DNA of 64,000 nt from Epichloe hybrida (GCA_019022495.1 JAFEKR010000001.1:2976001-3040000); one strand, 5' to 3'; shown: positions 21,661 through 34,224, counted from the first letter of the stretch. Program-made: numbers and translations. The notes: generated by a model from the sequence alone, not told the origin.

Positions 21661-24445
21661 GATGTGTTTACGCGACTACATGGCCGGGCGGAAACATCGA
21701 CACATATGTACATGCGTGACTGGTCGATCACCTGATTGCCTTCGCGCCGCCCAGAAAAGAGTCTGGGGGCCGGGGGAGGCTACATTTTGCCCACTTGGAC
21801 GTGACTCTGGCCGCTTCAACGCCACCAATATATCGCAGCTGCAGATGAGAACTTTTTTTTTAAAGACGTAAGTTCTCGCCAAGAAGAAACTGGGTCACTG
21901 CACGCCGCGCCGTGCCGATGATCCGTCCTGTTCATGTAATTTCCCACAGCCCCTCGACTTCCCGCAAACCCACGAGCTTATCGATGTCCTTGTGGCTGCC
22001 GCTTTTTCCGATCGGGTTTCACCATTCGCAGACATGTCTGTGAAACGGCGGCGATATGGAAGCGAGATTGCTCCCGCTAGGGGGGGTGTCTCGGGGTAAG
22101 AACTGACAACAATGACGGGGGGGGGCAGAGAGGGTCTTCGAAATGGCTGGCCAAGAAGAATATCATGAGGAACCACTGAACAGTCTTAATATGGCACGCC
22201 TCATCTCGGCATCTCACCGACAACCACGAGCGGCATTTATCGTGCTGCAGGGGGAACGTAGGCGCTGGGCGTTGTGGTCTTGTTCTATGTATCTACTTGC
22301 TGCCATGACCACAACGCAGGACACGTGTTCCCTCTTCCACGCCATTTCACCCCTCCGCGTGAGTTCAGTGGCTAAAATTCGCCAAAGCAGGAACAAAAAG
22401 CTAAAGCTTGTGCTGGGGGGGGAGGTTGACAGGGAGGAATGATTCGAGTCAAGCCGGAGGCAAAAAAGAAAGAGACAGTGCACAACATGGGTCACAACGA
22501 ACGAGTTTTAACCGCGCATCCGTCCGTCAAAAATTGAATGTGCAACTGCCGTTAGTCCTGATCCGTTGGAGCGACCCACCCACACTATTTCAGTGTGGCT
22601 TATGTTCATGATTCCCAACACCTACGTCCGTACATTTGAAGTTGATTATGATGCCTACGATAAGTGTTGGCTAAGGACTGACATGATAGGCGAGGGGCTT
22701 TATACATGATGTTCAAAGGCGTGCGCACTGCGTTGTGCTACCAAAAAAAGCTTGCATTGTGTTAAATCATCGAGCAAGGCTACTAATAAAAATTAGTCCA
22801 CGTGGCTAATACCCTCTTTGTAAAAATAAAAAAAACTAAGAATGTATGTATGTACCTTGTCCACAAAGCCTTGTGAGAAGATACACGAGTGGGTTCCCAA
22901 GACGAACTAGGGAAAGTGGCGGATGCATAGTTCAATGCGCGTTCACGGACTACTTTCCACATACGGACTGGACTATACATGCAATGTTGTATTATGCACT
23001 CTTTTCCTAGCTCACAAGTCCAGCCAACCATTGATCTGTTCCTGAACACTCCGTGTGTGCGTCGACTCCGTACACTGGCCAGTAGGAAACAATCATCCGC
23101 AGAAACAACGTTGAAGCACCTAGAGCACCTAGGAGCGTCTGCACTTTTCAATGGAGCTCGCTGTCCGCCATGAGCACGTCGGACAAGTGACAAGTGTCAA
23201 AGTGGCCGTCCCAGTCTGCTGACACTTTGTCCCACCGGGTAGTACGGAACACTCCGTCCGTATGTATGTATGTATGTACGGATTATTCAGCGCGATTATG
23301 CATTATCCTGGCGTAATCCGTAGAACGACTACATGTATGTATGTAGAACAACCTGACAAGGGCCGATGGCTCCCAATACCTGACGCCATCTGGGTTGCAT
23401 TTCATGGTGCGCACGGTACGGAGCGAATAACGCTTGGTCGACTGACTAATACGGATTAGCCGCCCAATGAATCCACCCGCGCCGGTGAACCATGAACCAC
23501 ACATGTACATACAACATGCCTCTGCAACTGCATGCAAGTCTGGGCAAATGTGGGCAAATGCACTCAGCACGGTGCGTGCGCGTGCGCGCAAAACATGTAC
23601 AACTCTGCTGGCGCATGTCGGAACACGATGCGCAAAGACACCAAGTTTTTGTTGAGCCTGCCTTGACGGGAGCGCAGACTCTGCTTCACCATGCAGCTGG
23701 CGGTGGAGCTCGACGGACCTGCCCAGGTCCATAAATACTCGTGATACGGAGTGCTCCGTGCGAATCACACACAGACACTAGATTGGGACACGCCCTCCCT
23801 GGCGCACGCCCACCCTGCGCGAACCACTCATCTCACGAACTACTTGGTATTGATTCCTCCCACTCCCACACGCCCTCCTTGGTTTCTCATCCTATGTACT
23901 CCCATGGGCTCGAGTTTGGACACGGTCTTGTCAAGGCAAGCCCAGATGATGTCTGGGCTCAAGTCCGTCGAAACGGATCGGAAATGGTGTTAATATTTGC
24001 TTGCACACCTGAATTCTCTCCCTCGTTCTTATTTCTACCTCGTACACCTCTCCATTCCTTCACCTTTGCCTTTCTTCTTCTTTTCTCTTCACCTACTTTA
24101 CGTTTCAGCTCTACGCACGCAACGTTCCCGTTGTCCTTCCTTTTGAAAATCTTGAGAGAGAAAGAAACAGATCGCTAGCTTCGATCTTGTTTACTTGCAA
24201 CAGCACCTCCTTTCGCTGCCTTGCATACCAGTCCTTTCCCTTCTCGCGTCTTTGAAAGACCGCGTGAACAACTCTCCTTGACGGCCTTGCCGATTATCGG
24301 GTTACGCTTGCGCTGTTCAACATTCCTTCACAATAGAGATTACGACAAAATTTCTACATTTACCTTGACTTTCTGTCTATCCAATTGGTAGCCCCAAGAG
24401 ATCAAACATCTTTATTCGCGGCACAAGAAGAAGCACTTGACGAGT

Positions 24446-24497
24446 ACCCGCAAATTTATATATATATATATATATATTCACATATATACATATATCA
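24446..24497. repeat. TA microsatellite in the promoter / 5' UTR
   Basis: A run of alternating TA of about 24 bases, with related ATATAC extensions, ends only a few bases before the GH128-like start codon. It could serve as a weak core-promoter element or vary in length. Confidence 0.8.
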
Positions 24498-24503
24498 GCA
24501 ATC

Positions 24504-25598
24504 ATGTACACCAACAAGATCGCTGCTCTGGCTGGCGCCGTTGCGTTCATCAACCATGTGGCTGCCCTCAACATCAACCGGCGAGAGCACAAGCTGGCGA
24601 AGAAAGAAGATGTCATTGTTTGGAAGACTGTCTATGTCAATGAGGATGGTTCCAAAATCGCCGGGTCCACGCCCAATGATGCCGCCAAGTTCGCCGACGT
24701 CGTCGTCCCTGCTACTCAGGCACCCAAGAACGAGCCCCCTCCTGTTCAAAAGGACCAAGCTCCAGTTCAAAAGGACCAGGCTCCAGTTCCCGCCATCTCG
24801 AAACCATCTGTCAAGCCTGCCACCCCCGCTGGCACCGGCAATACTGGCGTCTCTTCTAAGAAACCCGGCTTTTCTGGCAAGCGTGGTATCGCCTACAACG
24901 ACCCTCGGCTCGCCAACCTGGTCGGATCTTCATGCAAGAAAAGTTCCTGCGGCTGGGCGTACAACTGGGGACAGATTCCTGGGGATCTCGATTCTAAAAT
25001 CGACTTCGTCCCCATGCTTTGGGGCCCGGGACCTCACAATGAGAACACCCAGTTCTTCGACAGCTGGTCATCCAGTGCTAGCAAAGCTGTTGCCAATGGC
25101 GCCAAGGCTCTTCTCTCCTTCAATGAGCCCGACAACAAAGGCCAGGCCAGCATGACCCCTGGCGAAGCTGCTAAATATCAAGTCAAGTACATGAACCCAT
25201 ACCATGGCAAGACCTTGATTGGCGCCCCCGCTGTCACCAACAGCAATAATAAGGGCGAGGGACTCGAATGGCTCGAGAGTTTTGTCCAAGAGTGCAAGAC
25301 GCAGAACTGCGCAATCGACTTCGTCGTCTTGCACTGGTACGATCGCTTGAGTGCTAGCGCCACCCTCTTGGAAACAATTGAGAAAGCTCACAAGATCTCT
25401 GACGGCAAGCCCGTCTGGCTGACCGAGTTTGCTCTTGTCGATGCCACTCCCGCGCAGACTGCTGAGTTCCTCAGCGACGTAATCCCCAAGCTCGAAGCTC
25501 TCGAATACCTTGACGCGTATGCCTATTTCATGGCTGGCGCCGCGTATGCCTACCTGGCGCCGACACCAACCAGCTGCTCTCTTCTCAATCTGCCCTGA
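24504..25598 (+). CDS. Secreted GH128-type glucan hydrolase-like protein, 3' frameshift
   Basis: As read, this is a 364-aa secreted protein. It has a signal peptide (MYTNKIAALAGAVAFINHVAAL), a Lys/Pro-rich linker containing a duplicated PVQKDQA, and from about residue 125 a glycosyl-hydrolase catalytic core of the Asl1/GH128 type (beta-1,3-glucan active). Visible family blocks are KRGIAYNDPRLANLV, WAYNWGQIP, FVPMLWGP, ALLSFNEPDNKGQ, IDFVVLHWYD and KPVWLTEFAL. The Glu of FNEPD and the Glu of LTEFAL are the expected catalytic pair. Near the 3' end a 20-base near-duplicate at 25542-25561 shifts the frame. The natural-looking tail (NQLLSSQSALSRIGAKYVSL) is then out of frame, with its own TAA at 25628-25630. 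The last 17 or so residues as read are probably aberrant, but the catalytic core is intact. Confidence 0.9.
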   Translation: MYTNKIAALAGAVAFINHVAALNINRREHKLAKKEDVIVWKTVYVNEDGSKIAGSTPNDAAKFADVVVPATQAPKNEPPPVQKDQAPVQKDQAPVPAISKPSVKPATPAGTGNTGVSSKKPGFSGKRGIAYNDPRLANLVGSSCKKSSCGWAYNWGQIPGDLDSKIDFVPMLWGPGPHNENTQFFDSWSSSASKAVANGAKALLSFNEPDNKGQASMTPGEAAKYQVKYMNPYHGKTLIGAPAVTNSNNKGEGLEWLESFVQECKTQNCAIDFVVLHWYDRLSASATLLETIEKAHKISDGKPVWLTEFALVDATPAQTAEFLSDVIPKLEALEYLDAYAYFMAGAAYAYLAPTPTSCSLLNLP

Positions 25599-26670
25599 GC
25601 CGCATCGGCGCCAAGTATGTCAGCCTGTAAAGGCTATCTGATGCTCCGTCGACACTTGATGCATCACTCTTGATTCGTTTCCTGTGCACTCGCTAGGGAA
25701 TGATACCCACCTCTCTTCTCAAACTTGTTGACAGAAACTTCCTTTTCTCACAATTTCTCCTTTCTTTCACTCAGTCGACTAGGAATACATCAGATACAGC
25801 CACATGAGGGTTCGGCCATCAGATCAGACAAGATGCTAGAGGCAAACGGCGCACCATTCTTTTTACATTCTTGTGTATATATTTGGCCAATGTTGACAAT
25901 CGTTTCCGCCAAATCACAGTGGATGCACCAGGGACATGATGAAAGGTCGCGCCATGTCAAGCAGGCCAGCAGAAGAAAGACGACCAGAAGGAAAAGTTTT
26001 CTTCTTGTTTACTCATTTTGGATCCTCTGTTTTCTTTCTCGGTTCCCGAATTTTTTCTCCATGGTACATGATGAAGAAGACGCCACACCCACAATTTGTC
26101 GCAAGGGCGGCGTTGTCATGGCCAAATCACAGACACGACTATCTCGAGAGTGACGGGAAGATGAGGAGTCGAGGGACCACGGATTAGTCGTAAATTATCA
26201 TCATGAGCCATGACAGTTGATGCCATTTGTTTACTCTACTTTTCTCCCATCATGATGCGCACACTGAAAGTGTTGTTGCCAAAACGACGACTCCATGTCG
26301 ATCCAGTACTGAGACACCGAGACAAGATTGGCCATGTGAGGGGGAGAGAGACGTGACGTTTTATTTATAGACCAACATGTTTCCCCCCCCCCCCCCCTCT
26401 CCCAATCAACGTATCGATACATTGGTCCGCAGACCCTCTGCAATTCCAACCATGGAATATATTTAAATACTAGTTGCTGCATCTCATCAATGACAAAGGC
26501 CAACAAGTGGTCGGCGAAATCGTATCCAAAGGTGCTGGCTAGGTAATACTACACAGGGATCAATCATCAGGATTCAAGAATAGGCATTTCTCATCTCCTC
26601 CCGCACTTGCACCTCCTGCCACAAACAAAGAGTCATGCCACGCTCTATATGGACTCGTGGACTAGGATAC
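25599..26670. other. Convergent intergenic region
   Basis: This covers the 3' flanks of the GH128-like gene and of the membrane-protein gene on the other strand. A C-run of about 13 lies near 26382-26396. No gene was seen. Confidence 0.6.
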
Positions 26671-28460
26671 CTAATGACCAGCTGTAATGCTCGTTGTCGA
26701 ACCGCAATATCCGTCGTGGACGGAACTGCCAACGTCGTTCCGGCCTTCTTCAGCCCTGGCATAAGCGTCTTGATTTCTCTCGCCTAGACTGACTTGACCA
26801 GGTCCTGATTCACATCCTAGTTTGATCTCGCTCTCGATTGTCGTCGTGACAATGACACCGCCGCAGGGGATTTCCAGGTTGTTTGGCGTGTCGCTCTGCG
26901 TTGACGTTCCCACTGGAGGCACCAAAGGGGAGCTTTTTGGTGTTGAAGATGCTGATGAATTGCCAACGCGGGGAGTAAGGGCCCTGGCTGAGCTCTGTCC
27001 TTGGCTGTCTCTCCCATAATAGCCCTCTACTGAAGAGTTGGCGCTTGATGTGCCAGCATTGTCCTTTGAAGTGACCCATTGGATGACAAGGGCAGAGAAT
27101 AAAACTTGGAATTGTTATCAATCAAGTGGTGCTGGCGAGTATCTCGCGAGTTTGGCGGATGAACAGCGTCGCTGGAGTGACGACTGGAGCAGCACTTACT
27201 ATCACAATTACAACTCATCAGACACATCCATCCTGGTTCACCGTCGAGTGACATTAGGACCGAGAGGTTACTGTCGATCTTGTTATCGTATCATTTCTCG
27301 TTTGGCCATGGTAAGTCATTCGGCATGTTTACATACGCTATGCTGCTTACACAGGTACAAGCTGCGCCGCAAAAGGTCCGAAATGAGATCGTTCGAAGCC
27401 TCGCATTTGCCGGCGTGCGCGGCATATCTCTGTACGAATGGAGTTCTGCGATAATGTTAGGCTCCTTGACAATCTTCAAATTTCCGGGGCTGTATGGTTT
27501 CAGAATCAGGACGCACTTCGTAGAGGAATCAAGAACATGATTGTCAAATACACATTCACAATCGCATCGAACGAAATAAGAGGTATCATAGCGAAGCTCT
27601 TCATACCAATTATGCACTCTCCCTCCTTCAGCTTTGCGATGCGACTAGTACTTCGGGTAAGCTTGGGTCGTGTTCCCAGATGAAGGAGATGATGCCATAC
27701 AACACAAAGTTGAGAATCACAACCGATAGATATACGCCGAGCATACCGGCTGAATTGAACAAATAGAGCTTCGACCGAGCTCTCTTCTTCGTAGTGCCTC
27801 GAATAACGTGCTGGGAGAGTGAGCCTAGCTTCATCCAGTGCCTCGATAGAACACATGCAACGCACCGCTTTCTCGACCAAGAAAAGGTATGTCAACTTTT
27901 TTTTGCTGCATCAGCCCAGCTGTCACAAGCCATACCGAGACAGTGGATGAATTAGAAAAAAAGCTCACGATCTGTGTGGAATAGATCAGCGACCTGGAAT
28001 TCAATCTTTCTGTTGAGTGAGTTGCTCGGAAGTGAACACACCTTGGTGGTCACATAGCAGGCAAGACACAGCAAAATCGCACCGTCACAAGTCCTCATGT
28101 TGTAATTCAAGCCCAGAGTGTTCTGCAGCAACGCGGAAGAAAAGACGAAGAGATACGAGTCGGCGTAAATTGCGAAGACCACTAGCTTAACCAGTCAGTA
28201 TCTCTCTGCTGTTTGTGAGCAAGCTTGCCAAGAACTTTGACGCACACCATACGACGATCGGAACACGGCTCCAGGATCGGATTACCAGGCACCTTTGCGC
28301 TGTGAAGTCATTAGATGGCACTCTACATTGGCTTGGGCAAGAGTTCGGAGCGCGAGTTCTTGTGAAGACAAAGGTGCGTACTCAGAAACATGGCAAGGAC
28401 GCTGGTTGACGAGAGCGACACAAGCACGGCCACCATCTTCCCCGCCACGGGCGGTGTCAT
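26671..28460 (-). CDS. Seven-transmembrane fungal membrane protein, eight exons
   Basis: The assembled model is a 363-aa multi-pass membrane protein. Exons on the minus strand are 28382-28460, 28042-28181, 27866-27895, 27704-27810, 27517-27644, 27351-27445, 27200-27278 and 26671-27104; every phase closes. Successive membrane segments are VAVLVSLSSTSVLAMFLMVF, LFVFSSALLQNTLGL, ILLCLACYVTTK, KLYLFNSAGMLGVYLSVVIL, MIPLISFDAIVNVYLTIMFL, RTISFRTFCGAACTC, and CLMSCNCDILFSALVIQWVT. CIIGMKSFAMIP, EPGWMCLM and VTSKDNAGTSS are the blocks I recognise from a conserved but unnamed ascomycete membrane-protein family. The 120-residue cytoplasmic-looking tail is Ser/Gly-rich. The third exon (10 codons) has an unusual AAAG acceptor; an alternative acceptor a few bases upstream would add Lys residues. 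Function unknown; a receptor role is only a guess. Confidence 0.83.
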
Positions 28461-29119
28461 GCTGAACTGAGCTTTCTTTTCGGGCCAACGGGAGATACCA
28501 ATGCTGATGATGCCTTGAGGCGGAACCAGCGAGGTCGTAGGAAGAATGTGCACGCATGAATGTATAGGAAGAAGCTGCCCGACACGAGGAGGTGAAGTAA
28601 ACCAGGGAGTCGTCAACAGTGCGTCCGTCAACCAGGCCGGATGCGTCTATGCGTCTCGTCGACCACCAGATGTAGGACTGAGATGATTTCCACAGAGCAC
28701 CCAGAACGGTTTTGTGTTCTGGTCGAGCAGGTCGCAAGGAAGGACACGTGCATGGCAGCAAGTCTTTCATCTGCGGCGTCGTTGTTGTGGAAGGAGCGAT
28801 CCATTGACAACCATGTGGCATAAATCATCAGCTCTCGACACATTGTCCGCTCATCACTAAGAGAAACTTCACACGAGGTCTGATGCATGACGAGACAGGC
28901 TCATGTAACAACTCTAGTCGGTCGAAGAATAGAAATACCTTGCTATGTGGTACAGTTCCCGAAAACGCCGCGCAATGCCCCGAGCCCATCTTATCAAGTT
29001 ATGAACCTCAACGCCGATCAGTGTGATACAACATCCTTTCGTTGGGTTTGTCATGCCATCTTTCATACTTTGGTATACCCATCATTCCATTCAACACGTC
29101 GAGACCAGCGGAAACTCTC
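28461..29119. other. Intergenic region
   Basis: This is the promoter of the seven-TM protein gene and the 3' flank of the RING ligase gene, both on the minus strand. No gene was seen. Confidence 0.55.
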
Positions 29120-30844
29120 CTATCTCGCCACTTGGGCCCTGGTCCGGATCCTAAACTTGTCCTTCAACTTGTCCGTCAATTTGGCGGCTTGTGGCCTATC
29201 AGCCGCTGTCGTTTCTTGAGCGTCCGTCTCCTGAGATTGTGCATGGGCGCGCATTTGGCGAAGGGCTTCAATTCGTTCTTCAACAGGGGCTTGTCGCAGA
29301 CGATTTACATCAAAAAGTCGAGTCAAACGGTTGCCATGAGGCGCATGTGTGCTGTCAGTATCCTCTCCTTCAAGTGCCAGCGGAGGAGCCAGACTGTCGT
29401 TCGGTTCGGAAAATTCGTCAAACGAAGCGTGACCAGGTCGAAGGTCAAGGCGACTGCTACAGTGTAAGTGAAATGGGGTTTCCCAACAAGCATCATGAAC
29501 GATGGACTTTTCAAAGCTTACCAGAGAGGACATGTTCCGGAGACATTTATGAGCCATGGGTCCACGCAATGGGGATGAAATTGGTGATTGCATGGCAAAA
29601 CCCGCACGTCTTCGCCTACTTTGAAATCTTCTGTACAGATGGAGCATCCCAAATGGGCCTCAGTCTCGGAACACTCATCAGCTGTGAGGTCAACGCCTTC
29701 CGCGTGAGAGTCTCGCTTCAATGACTTCTGATCATCACTGCTCTTTGTGGCTGCGGTGGCCTCCGCAGCCGCCGTTTTCGCCTCGGTAGGTCCGTTTCCG
29801 ATGGCCACAGCAGCGGCATCTTGGACCGTCGCGGCATCGCGCCCATCCGTTCGGGCCGCGTCAAGTTCAAGTTCTGGATCAGCTTTGGCGTGGTCCTGAT
29901 TGCCGAACTTGACAATAGGGATGGTGTCCAGCACAGCGCGCGCAAGCCCCTTGGCACGACTTTGACGCGGTCTTCCTCCGAAGCCTCCACGTGGGCCGTA
30001 TCTTTCGGGGTATCTATGTGCGCGAGCGGCACCAGTGGCAATAATGATCAAGAATAAGAGAGTTATGATACCCGTGATGCTGTATAAAATGCTCATGGCC
30101 ACAGCCGAGTTGCTCCCGCCACCGTTGCCCGGCCCCGAGTTTGTATCTTTGTGACCCGTACTACCAGTGATTTCACCGTCTACGGAGTTCACTGTCTGCG
30201 TACCGTTGAGGTAGGTCAAGACTCTTCCTGCCTCCCCTGCATCTGCCATGGTCAAAATACTCGTGTAAGGCAAAGGCGCGTCGTTCGCGGTTATGAGGCA
30301 TATGTTCTTGTCGGTGGAGTATAGGATGATGGCCGTCAATGAGGGAGAAGCCTTCATCAGCCTGGCAAGCATCTTATCTGGAGTGACGAACCCATCGGAA
30401 GAGGAGCTGTCGCAAGATAAAAAGGCGATGGTGCCATTTCGCCGCAGGTCGTTATAGGTGGATGTGTTTGCAGCCTTGAGCCCACCCACGATATGAAAAG
30501 ACTGCCGAAGACGCTGAATTAGCTGATGAACACAACTTTGAAAGTCCTGTTCTGGCATATCTACAGGTTATGAATGCCAAAAGGTCGGTTCTCACCCCGC
30601 GAACAGTGCCCGTTCCGTTCAGTCCGATACTCGGCGTCAAGGGAATCACGGTGAATTGCACACCTACTGGCCCCCCAGGCTGTGTCGTCAAGTTCAAATT
30701 CAGCGAGTTTGGTGCTGCCCAATCCGGAACATCCTGGTGAGCAGAAGTGAAGACAGTGACGGTCTCATATTGGCCGAGGACCAGCTCAGACGCAAACACC
30801 ACAGCCAACAGGACGGACCAAAGCCTGGCAACGAGGGCAGCCAT
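29120..30844 (-). CDS. PA-TM-RING E3 ubiquitin ligase
   Basis: This encodes a 535-aa single-pass membrane E3 ligase of the endosomal/vacuolar type. Exons on the minus strand are 30596-30844, 29522-30546 and 29120-29453. It has a signal peptide (residues 1-25, MAALVARLWSVLLAVVFASE), a lumenal protease-associated-like region with several Asn-X-Thr/Ser sites, one TM segment near residues 232-255 (SILYSITGIITLLFLIIIAT), and a basic juxtamembrane part. A RING-H2 finger follows at 384-425 (C-x2-C-x14-C-x-H-x2-H-x2-C-x11-C-x2-C). The last RING cysteine codon is split by the second intron (TG|T) and restored by splicing. The C-terminal 110 residues are charged. Substrates are unknown; relatives sort membrane proteins for degradation. 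Confidence 0.9.
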
Positions 30845-33173
30845 GCTTGCAGTTTATATACCACGATTATCGGGTGGGTTGCAGCGTCCTACTTGAGCAA
30901 GCACAGCTTTCCCGAGAACAGCACGGAAAGCAAGCCTTTTGAGGCGATGGGCCGATCGAGGGGGTTCGCTTCGTGCTGGCGGGGACCCGTCATCTGCCTG
31001 GATTTTTGTTCAAATCGAGAGAAGAGAACATTTGTCACGGGGCGACGGTGGTCGCAGCCGCTACCAACACCGAGTCGTATACGGAGCGCGCCAGGAGGAG
31101 ATGGCAGATGAAGAGGGGGATACGGATTAGGGAAACGGGACATGCAGGAGGCAAACGGCTGCAAAAGACGTAAAAGTCCAGATAAGAGGCATGGATGGAA
31201 CTCGTGGGCCAGACCACGTTGGTTGGCATGCACAACCGCGGCGACGTCGGCTGCCAAAGTGGAGGATGGGTGGACTGGGTGGAGGAGGAGGTAGCCGGGG
31301 GCGGGGCGCTGCGGGCAAAACCAATTGCAGCCAAGTGATAGGCCGAGCAAGAAACCCGAGACCCAACCCAGGCCGTTCCTTCCTTTCTTCAAACGAGCGT
31401 GGGGCGGCAGCCTCCCTTTTACAGCAAATGGAGTCACTTCAACAAAGACTGCGTTTATCAATGATGTCGACGTCTCAGAGTCAGTTCAGAGTCAGTTCAT
31501 TCATTCACTCATTTACTTCACCAGCCGTCAGTTACTCCGTGCTCCGTACTCGGCCCATATCCGATGCCTCGCACGCACGTACGTACGCGCGCATTCATCA
31601 GAATGCTCTCACTCGCTGCAGCCAGCTGAAAACTTGCACCCACCGCCGAGACAACGATTGCGCCATCAACGCCATCGAGTTCTGAGCTTGTTCGCAGACC
31701 AGGAACCTGGCCTGGCCTGGCCTGGCCGTCACGAATCAGTGTCACCTGCACAATTCGTGTCGAGTACTTCCGTTCGACAAGGCTTTAAATTGCATTGTCT
31801 CTGATGCGCAAAAAGGTGAGTTGCGGTCCGTGATCAATATCACGGACCCGTTCTCGAGACATTCGAGTCCGAGAGATGCGGGATCAAGTTCGCGACAAGA
31901 CTTCGATGACTCAGAGATGCAGCACAACTACAGCATGCACGAATGCTCTTGGAGCCAGTTCAGACTACCCGCGAGCTGTGGTCAGCCAGCAGCTCTTACA
32001 TTTCACGATTCTGTCGAGAGAGATTCCACCATTGATCCTTCGTTCAACGTAGGTTCATCACATCACAAGTCACGTCGTGCAATTTGCCGATCATAGCACG
32101 AAAACGGTCATCTGCGTCCTCAACGGTCGGAGCCGCAGACCAAATCGTCGCGCCCCTGGATCCCGCCATGGGTGGATCCCTTCCGCTGGCCTCTTTGGTC
32201 TTTTATTCGGTGACACCCAACGTGTGAGCATCATCCCATCTTGGATGCTCACAGCTTGGTGATTCACACGCCTCCGGTTGGCGCCGTGGCTGAATTACAA
32301 GGTGAAAGGTGGCAACACCAGCTCAGTTCCACGATTCCATCGATTGAGACAAACCCGCCCACATTGAGCTCGCCATGCCTCCTGGCGTCCGGAATCTATC
32401 AACTCAATTCTGAGCTTCGCAAGACTTTCCTTTGCAGGGTTTCCCTTCGCAAGCCCCAAACAAACCTATCAGCACGGGCACATTCCGTCCATGCAATCCA
32501 TGTATCGTGATCCCTGTACACGATCCTCATCAGGAAACTCTCTCAACATGAGGTTGGCAGCATGAGTCGCACGGCAGGCCCCCGAGAAATTTTCAGACGA
32601 ACCTAGAAGCGCATCGCAATCAACTCTTCCCCGGACCGTGGCCCCTGCCGTTACAGAGTCTCCGAAGCGTAAACTTAAAAAATTCCTGCTCTCCCGGACC
32701 CGTAGTTTGCCGACAAGTTGAATGATTTTTCTGGGTCCATGGCACGGTCATGCCCACAATACAAGGCTCAGAGCCGGGCTTTTTTTTTTTTTGGAAACAG
32801 GAAGGAACATGTTCCGTGATGTCCATTAGGAATCAGAGCGCTTGTTTCACACTAACGAGTCGCAAGCAGGGTTTCAAAATAGCTCGTCATACCGCCATTG
32901 GATAAACTCTCGCAAACGCCTTGTTCAAACTGTTGGGCCTTTCGGGTTTAGAACCAGGCCTTCAGTGGTCTCTGAGAGGTGGATTATGACTTGATAGGTT
33001 TTGAAGAATATAGTCCAAGAACGCTGCCATTTGGCCACCTCTTCGCCACAAAGAGTGGCGTGTCTACAAGGTGTTTGATCGTTCTCAGTGCCATGTGACG
33101 AATGCATGTCGTTGCAATCAGTAGATTCAACGACTTTGATACCTAGATGGTGGGTTGTTTCCGTAGTCATTGT
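30845..33173. other. Intergenic region
   Basis: This is 2.3 kb between the start of the RING ligase gene and the stop of tubulin cofactor B. It contains TACGGATTA (about 31116) and ACTCCGTGCTCCGTAC (about 31533) words, a (CCTGG)n patch at 31706-31722, and nothing that supports a gene. Confidence 0.55.
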
Positions 33174-34224
33174 TTATATCTCTTCCATGTCCTCAAGATC
33201 GTCCATTGGAGGAAAATCGCCGACTTCCACCCGTTCTGGACGCACAAACACGCCGTGCCTCATGGACGAGGGCTCTCCCCAGTACCTGTTGCCATTGATG
33301 CTGCCGTCGTTTTTGCCTACAGGCTCGTCTAGCTGGACTCCCACCCATTTTCCAGCGCCATTTGGGATCTCCGGGACTTCGCCCACGTATCGGATGACCC
33401 CACGTCTGGTGTCCTCACCGCCAACGCGGCATCGCTTACCGGCTTGGATGCCACGCTGGCGCACCTCTTGTTCCGTAGCCTCCAGCCTAGCCTTGTCGTG
33501 GTTTGGTGCGTTGGGATCGAATTGGCCAAGTTTTTGTGCTTTTTTCCACGCTAGAACTGAGTCGGACTTCTTTTCATACTCCTCCTCGGGCATCTCATAC
33601 TTGTCCACGCCAGACGTGTCGGTGAGGTTGGGCCTTGCCCCAGGAGGTCGCGTATCCGCCACCTAGTGAGTGGAATCAGGCTATGTTAGCGAGAGATTTT
33701 CTGCCATCTTCCACGTGTTTCATCTCTCTATCCGCCCAAATCCGCATGTACGCCAATTTTCTTTTCACAGGGGCTGAAATCCAAAACCCAGCCCAGCGTT
33801 CCCAGCAGGACGATATATACTAAAACGATGCACTGCAGACGACGGAATATATAGAGTCAACGGGTTGGTGAGGAGATGCTTCGATAATACATGGGGGGGA
33901 GAGAGTCCCACTCGTGCTCGTGTGGCAGCCCTGGTCCTGGAAGGGTTGCCTCATGAACAAATGAGATTCTGTAACCAAACTTACATGCAGCTCGGCGTAC
34001 GGTGCCAGGGGAAAGCTGGACAGCTGGGTGACGTCCTCATCTGCCGCTTGGACGGGGATGGCATCCGAGCCTGTGGACGTTTTGAGACTGAGTCTTTGTG
34101 CCGAGGGAGGAATGCCCGTGACAGATTCAAGCTTTGCTTTGAGAGTGCTGATGGACCAGGATGGGGTGATGCGCCGCTCGGACGACGAGTTCTCTGAAAT
34201 CACCTGCAGAGGAACATCGGCCAT
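33174..34224 (-). CDS. ALF1: Tubulin-folding cofactor B (CAP-Gly)
   Basis: This encodes a 242-aa cofactor B homologue (Alf1/Alp11), which binds alpha-tubulin after its release from chaperonin and passes it to cofactor E. Exons on the minus strand are 33985-34224 and 33174-33662 (GTAAGT donor, phase 0). The N-terminal 80 residues form a ubiquitin-like domain (LKAKLESVTGIPPSAQRLSL). A charged helical linker (EEYEKKSDSVLAWKKAQKLG) follows. The CAP-Gly domain at about 155-225 carries GKWVGVQLDEP and the GKNDGS motif with NGNRYW. The protein ends DLEDMEEI, an EEY/EEI-like acidic tail as in other cofactor B proteins. Confidence 0.95.

Larger units (their letters stand above)
20655..24503. other. 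Long intergenic region with relics and dispersed motifs
   Basis: I see no intact gene in these 3.8 kb. A minus-strand stretch at about 21300-21540 shows leucine-rich, F-box-protein-like residues, but the frame is interrupted and it is listed separately. ATGTATGTA and TAATCCGTA/TACGGAGTA-type words cluster at 23220-23460 and 23745. The last 600 bases before the GH128-like gene are pyrimidine-rich, as expected for a strong promoter and 5' UTR. Confidence 0.55.
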
